Assembly: GCA_002441205.1 (NCBI GenBank)
Contig: DJVN01000178.1
Location: 2,026 to 11,720, forward strand
Direction: 5' to 3'
DNA length: 9,695 bases
Origin: Syntrophaceae bacterium UBA6255
Lineage (GTDB): Bacteria; Desulfobacterota; Syntrophia; Syntrophales; Smithellaceae
The notes below the pieces were generated by a model that was not told the origin of the DNA, did not search any database, and was given only the letters and a program-made list of their open reading frames with translations. Of the stretch, positions 6,468 through 9,695 are shown piece after piece; position 1 is the first letter of the stretch, and every line of letters starts with the position of its first letter. Position numbers and translations under genes: made by a program.

Positions 6468-6497
6468 TTGACATTCAAAAGCATCTTCACTTATAGT
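6468..6497 (+). promoter_or_regulatory. Strong candidate sigma70-type promoter for acyltransferase copy 2
   Basis: TTGACA (6468-6473), preceded by CC as in the 2238 promoter, then TATAGT (6492-6497; 5 of 6 to TATAAT) after 18 bases. Transcription would start near 6504, about 50 bases before ATG 6555. It is the best promoter match in the window and implies that the second copy can be expressed apart from the first. Confidence 0.55.
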
Positions 6498-6554
6498 TCG
6501 TAAACTTTTATCAATATCAACCCAACATACGAATATTCTATTGGAATTATTATA

Positions 6555-7790
6555 ATGAAAATTGATGATGAAGCGAGTATTAAATATCTGGAAGAAAATT
6601 ACGGCAAAAACATTCTGCCATTATCAATAGGTGAGAATAAATACTTTGTAGGTTCAAGACCATTGGACCTTTTGTTATTTTATAAGAAAAACACATCTAT
6701 ATTAAAACTTCAAGACAGTTTTTTAAAAGCTGCTGAGCATTACAATCTTTTTTCAAGCCGCTTGATTATGATTGGTCAAAACAAATTTGCATTACAATAC
6801 TGTACAGATGCAATTAAAATTAATATTTTACCACCTATTAATGAGACTTTTGATAATATTAATATCGATGACGTAAAGAAAATGATAGTACCTGTTAAAA
6901 CATTACCGGGCGAACCGCTTGTTGCCATCACAGGAATACCGATAAAGGATGGAGTGTTTGGTGGAATCAGTTGCTCACACGCAATTACTGATGGGATTGC
7001 ATTGATGCTTTTCCTGTATGCATGGAGTTGCATAATAGAAGACAGGGATTTCCTGCTTCCATCACCCAAAAGATTATTCAAGGGGAATCCTCTTCGTTCT
7101 GATAAAATCGATAAAGTATTTATACCCCCATTATCCGAGTTGAGCGATGAAATTCAGAATCGAGTTAAATCAGATCATGTAAAAACATACGCTAAAAGAG
7201 AATACTTTTCAGATGAATTTCTCAATGAAATTAAAAATAAAGCAAAATCGGAAAATGCAGAATACAATATTTCCGATCATCAAATAATGACTTCTTTTTT
7301 ATTAAAAAAATATCATAATTACATTCTGCCTGATACTGACAAGCTTAGATCGACCACTCCCTTTGATATCCGGGAGATACATCCTGATATTGATTCCATG
7401 TATATTGGCAATGCAGTTTGTATGAGTTATACCGAATTTACCAAAGATGAAATCGATAAAATGTCTATATATGAGATTGCTAATCGCCTAAAGAAATCAA
7501 TCAATAGCGTGAGAAATGAGAACTACATAAAAAAAATAATATATTTATCGAAGTATGGGATAGAGTGGGATGACGATTTTATAAATAGTCCTGCGTCTGA
7601 TACAAGCAACGATATAGTTTCAGTCAATTTAACCCATTTTAATGACCTTGAATCTATGTTTTTGGGTCCAGATATTGGGAGTATTTTATATATTAGTTCA
7701 CCAGCACCAAATCAAACAAGTTTTGTTATTTTGAAAGAAAAAAGTGGCAGGATATTTGCCGAGATAACAGGCAGGTATCCATTAACGTAA
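6555..7790 (+). CDS. HxxxDG acyltransferase, BAHD/CAT-like fold (copy 2)
   Basis: 411 residues, a tandem paralogue of the gene at 5093, collinear over almost the whole length and roughly 60% identical by eye. The catalytic motif is kept as HAITDG (H142, D146), as are FDIRE (270-274), YIGNAV (283-288), GPDIGS (371-376) and the terminal ITGRYP. So it should be active with the same chemistry, probably on a different acyl group or hydroxyl. The longest conserved blocks are EHYNxFSSRLIM, FALQYCTD, DNINIDD, TLPGEPL and RLFKGNP. Differences cluster at about 25-60 and 335-355, plus a one-residue deletion near 208. Its DNA is clearly richer in A/T at third codon positions than copy 1, which is unexpected for a simple recent duplication. 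It is 214 bases downstream of copy 1 with its own promoter. The ribosome site is weak (GGA at 6543-6545). Confidence 0.8.
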   Translation: MKIDDEASIKYLEENYGKNILPLSIGENKYFVGSRPLDLLLFYKKNTSILKLQDSFLKAAEHYNLFSSRLIMIGQNKFALQYCTDAIKINILPPINETFDNINIDDVKKMIVPVKTLPGEPLVAITGIPIKDGVFGGISCSHAITDGIALMLFLYAWSCIIEDRDFLLPSPKRLFKGNPLRSDKIDKVFIPPLSELSDEIQNRVKSDHVKTYAKREYFSDEFLNEIKNKAKSENAEYNISDHQIMTSFLLKKYHNYILPDTDKLRSTTPFDIREIHPDIDSMYIGNAVCMSYTEFTKDEIDKMSIYEIANRLKKSINSVRNENYIKKIIYLSKYGIEWDDDFINSPASDTSNDIVSVNLTHFNDLESMFLGPDIGSILYISSPAPNQTSFVILKEKSGRIFAEITGRYPLT

Positions 7791-7838
7791 ATTGTATGTC
7801 TAATAGGTTGTTTATCGCTATTTCACGGAAGTCAGAAC

Positions 7839-7844
7839 AAGGGA
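7839..7844 (+). promoter_or_regulatory. Ribosome binding site supporting a TTG start
   Basis: AAGGGA at 7839-7844 lies seven bases before TTG 7852, ideal spacing. The first ATG in frame (7861) would be 16 bases away. This favours TTG as the start of the GT1-like gene, although the three-residue difference has little effect on the protein. Confidence 0.5.
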
Positions 7845-7851
7845 TTTATAC

Positions 7852-9267
7852 TTGTCGAATATGATGATTTCAGCTATAAAAGCTCATCGTCCGCTCACAA
7901 TTGTCTTTGCCATGCTCTCGTACGAGGGAGATGCTGGGCATTATAATGGTTCATTCAAATTGGCAAGGAGCCTCAGGGCTAGTGGACATCGGATTTTCTA
8001 CATCGGCCTAGCCGATTCGGCGCAGCTTGTCAAAGATCAAGGGTTCGAGTTTATTTCGTTTGCGGAAGATTTACTGCCTTTAGGGTATGAGAAAAAAAAT
8101 GCAGTCTCTCAATCCACTCCCGGGAACAGGGTGATACGTAAATGGCGTAAGAGGTGTAATGACGAACGTCTATTCAAAGAGTATCTTCGCCGGATCGTAG
8201 ACGGTCGTCTCGATGAGCGTCTGCTGTCCTGCAATCCTGATCTGCTGATTTGCGATATCTTTCTCTCGTTTGTGGCTATGAGAGCCCTGTATGTTGGAAT
8301 TCCGGTCATAACAATTAATCCCCTTCTGTCTGTGTACCGTAATCCATATATTCCGCCTATCTGGTCATCTTTCACTCCCCGCCGAACATGGTGGTCTGCT
8401 GTTATCGTTCTGGGCTCTTGGCATTGGCTACGCTTCAAGTTCTTATTTTGGGATAGACTGGTTCGCCCTCTCACGGGTGAGTTCAGATCTCCAACCGGCA
8501 TATGGGGGCACTGGGGATTATTCCTGCGAATAGCTAAACGATCGGGTTATCCATGTGAGGAAAATAAAACATACCGGTTTGCTGCATGGGGACCATATCT
8601 CATTCTTCCAGAGATCGTCTGCGGCCCAAAGGCTTTCCAACTTCCGGGAAGTCCCGAAGACGGAAGGAGATACATGAGTACAGTCGATTTTTCACGTGAC
8701 GAGAAGCCTTTCGACGCAGGCTGTCTGGATGAAAAAAAACCTCTTATTTACTGCTCTCTCGGCTCGATCCCACTTTCATATTCCCATTCGCAGCGTTTCT
8801 TCAAGGCGGTCATAGATGCCAGCCGCTTGAGGAGAGGCTGGCAGTTTGTGCTGAACGTTGGCAAACAATATGACTCGAGTCACCTGGGATCGCCGGAATC
8901 AAATTTAATGATCTGTCAGTGGGTCCCCCAACTCTCTCTGTTGAAAAAGGCATCCGTAATGGTGACGCACGGGGGATTGAATTCAATCATGGAATGCATC
9001 AATTTCGGTGTGCCAATGGTGATTATGCCTGGCCTCTGGGATCAACAGGGTAATGCGGTCAGGGCTGTTCACCACGGTATCGCCTTAAAAACAAACATGG
9101 CCCGCATCACACCTGAGATACTTATTAAGTTTGTCGAACGTGCCTTGGAAGATGAAAATATGCGACAGTCGCTGGCAACAATGAGGCAGAAAATCGCCGC
9201 TGAAGAAGATATGGAGAAAATTATACGGTTCATCGAAAACACATGTACGGCATCTTTTAAGCTATGA
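7852..9267 (+). CDS. GT-B glycosyltransferase, GT1/UGT-like
   Basis: 471 residues with the two-domain GT-B layout. The N-terminal acceptor domain opens with a hydrophobic strand (PLTIVFAML) and GDAGHYNGSFKLARSLRASGH (27-46), as in macrolide and carotenoid glycosyltransferases. The C-terminal donor domain has CSLGSI (301-306) and a clear UGT-signature-like block, QWVPQLSLL (356-364), then THGGLNS (372-378), E381, GVP (386-388) and WDQQGNA (396-402), which bind the UDP/TDP-sugar. Full-length for the family. Known relatives glycosylate lipophilic small molecules (terpenoids, polyketides, sterols, lipids) and work in the cytoplasm or at the membrane face. The middle region (about 165-225) is unusually Trp-rich and hydrophobic (RRTWWSAVIVLGSWHW), perhaps for acceptor or membrane contact. 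Start taken at TTG 7852 from the ribosome site; ATG 7861 is the alternative. It lies 61 bases after acyltransferase copy 2 with no terminator seen, so it is likely in the same transcript. Donor and acceptor are unknown. Confidence 0.88.
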   Translation: MSNMMISAIKAHRPLTIVFAMLSYEGDAGHYNGSFKLARSLRASGHRIFYIGLADSAQLVKDQGFEFISFAEDLLPLGYEKKNAVSQSTPGNRVIRKWRKRCNDERLFKEYLRRIVDGRLDERLLSCNPDLLICDIFLSFVAMRALYVGIPVITINPLLSVYRNPYIPPIWSSFTPRRTWWSAVIVLGSWHWLRFKFLFWDRLVRPLTGEFRSPTGIWGHWGLFLRIAKRSGYPCEENKTYRFAAWGPYLILPEIVCGPKAFQLPGSPEDGRRYMSTVDFSRDEKPFDAGCLDEKKPLIYCSLGSIPLSYSHSQRFFKAVIDASRLRRGWQFVLNVGKQYDSSHLGSPESNLMICQWVPQLSLLKKASVMVTHGGLNSIMECINFGVPMVIMPGLWDQQGNAVRAVHHGIALKTNMARITPEILIKFVERALEDENMRQSLATMRQKIAAEEDMEKIIRFIENTCTASFKL

Positions 9268-9392
9268 ACTTGGAGATATTCTTTTCCGCATCTTTTTGTC
9301 TTTAAGAATCGTGTTGAAATGTATTTTTATGCTCTACAATAATCTTGAAAATTCATGAATTTCCTTTCTGAAGAAAACTAGAATAACAGCTT

Positions 9393-9422
9393 TTGTCAAA
9401 ATGTAAGATTTCAATCTGTAAT
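9393..9422 (+). promoter_or_regulatory. Weak candidate promoter before the right-edge ORF
   Basis: TTGTCA (9393-9398) and TGTAAT (9417-9422) with an 18-base spacer, each 5 of 6 to consensus, in the A/T-rich gap after the GT1-like gene. A/T richness makes such matches common. A competing candidate, TTGACA (9471-9476) with GATACT (9493-9498) 16 bases later, lies inside the right-edge ORF and would argue against its upstream start. Confidence 0.25.
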
Positions 9423-9454
9423 TCTCAAATCTGATGATTGTTTAATGCTGAGGA

Positions 9455-9695
9455 GTGGTAGGTATAACAATTGACAGGTCATGTCTTGATTGGATACTTT
9501 CTCTTAAGTTCAATAAAGGACCGGGCATTAAGATCATTCATCACGACTATTATTCTTTTAATTTTCTATCTACGAATACTCTGCAAATTCTGAAATCGGA
9601 AACCAGTCTCGTAATCACTGGAAAATGTCTCGCTCCAAAAATCGTTAATCTGCACAATGTACCTGGCACTATGAGAAATTTTTCTTTTTCTATTC
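9455..9695 (+). CDS. Possible 5' end of an unrecognised gene running off the window
   Basis: From GTG 9455 an open frame runs 80 codons to the window edge without a stop. A TGA at 9449-9451 closes it upstream. The protein (VVGITIDRSCLDWILSLKF... then KIIHHDYYSFNFLSTNTL...) has mixed hydrophobic and polar content like a folded soluble protein. No family is recognised. The start is uncertain: GAGGAG (9450-9455) overlaps the GTG and would suit a start near 9461-9464, where only ATA is available. The next in-frame ATG is at 9671. Such a run is uncommon by chance in A/T-rich DNA, but not excluded. Same strand as all other genes, 187 bases after the GT1-like gene. Could also be a gene remnant, or upstream sequence of a gene starting at 9671. 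Confidence 0.4.
   Translation, partial: MVGITIDRSCLDWILSLKFNKGPGIKIIHHDYYSFNFLSTNTLQILKSETSLVITGKCLAPKIVNLHNVPGTMRNFSFSI

Noticed and set aside
5093..7790. Acyltransferases as nonribosomal peptide condensation domains
   Set aside because: The motif is HxxxDG preceded by Ser rather than HH, there is no adenylation or carrier domain, and the GNAV block fits stand-alone BAHD-like enzymes.
8109..8501. 130-codon minus-strand frame inside the GT1-like gene
   Set aside because: Arg/Ser-rich, low-complexity translation opposite a clearly conserved glycosyltransferase. A shadow frame.
9268..9454. Intergenic gap searched for an RNA gene, intrinsic terminator or mobile-element end
   Set aside because: Only A/T-rich sequence with weak promoter-like matches. 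No stable stem with a T-run, no terminal inverted repeats and no tRNA-like structure seen.

Overview
The window is 9.7 kb of bacterial DNA of moderate to low G+C with every supported gene on the + strand. A MacB/FtsX-type permease at the left edge suggests a Gram-negative host. The DUF362 protein and the mix of glycan-type enzymes would fit an anaerobic Desulfobacterota-like or related bacterium. This placement is a guess from gene content, because the window holds no rRNA, tRNA or other phylogenetic marker.

Layout. (1) Positions 1-326: C-terminal end of an ABC transporter permease. (2) 410-1192: an uncharacterised protein with four predicted membrane segments and some bestrophin-like (DUF4239-like) traits, behind its own candidate promoter. 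(3) 1420-2106: a SAM-dependent methyltransferase of the small 'LHLGCGN' type often seen in glycan clusters. (4) 2329-3531: a family 2 glycosyltransferase cut in two by a single in-frame TAG at 2776-2778, with no frameshift. (5) 3638-5080: a DUF362 protein. (6) 5093-6340 and 6555-7790: two tandem HxxxDG acyltransferases of the BAHD/chloramphenicol-acetyltransferase-like fold. They are roughly 60% identical by eye, but the second is visibly more AT-rich and has its own good sigma70-like promoter. (7) 7852-9267: a GT-B (GT1/UGT-like) glycosyltransferase, probably starting at TTG. (8) 9455-9695: an open frame running off the right edge, of unknown function and with no ATG start.

Together, genes 3-7 look like a tailoring or assembly set for a glycosylated, acylated and possibly methylated product, such as a glycolipid, surface glycan or acylated glycoside. 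The GT2 protein with C-terminal membrane segments would act at the inner membrane. The GT1-like enzyme would glycosylate a small or lipophilic acceptor. The two acyltransferases would esterify hydroxyls or amidate amines. The DUF362 protein has no assignable reaction. No sugar-nucleotide pathway, polymerase or flippase is visible, so product and completeness cannot be judged from this window.

The points most worth a second look are the amber-interrupted GT2, the tandem plant/fungal-style acyltransferases in a bacterial glycan context with divergent base composition, and the DUF362 gene embedded between them. No CRISPR array, IS element, tRNA or rRNA was recognised.
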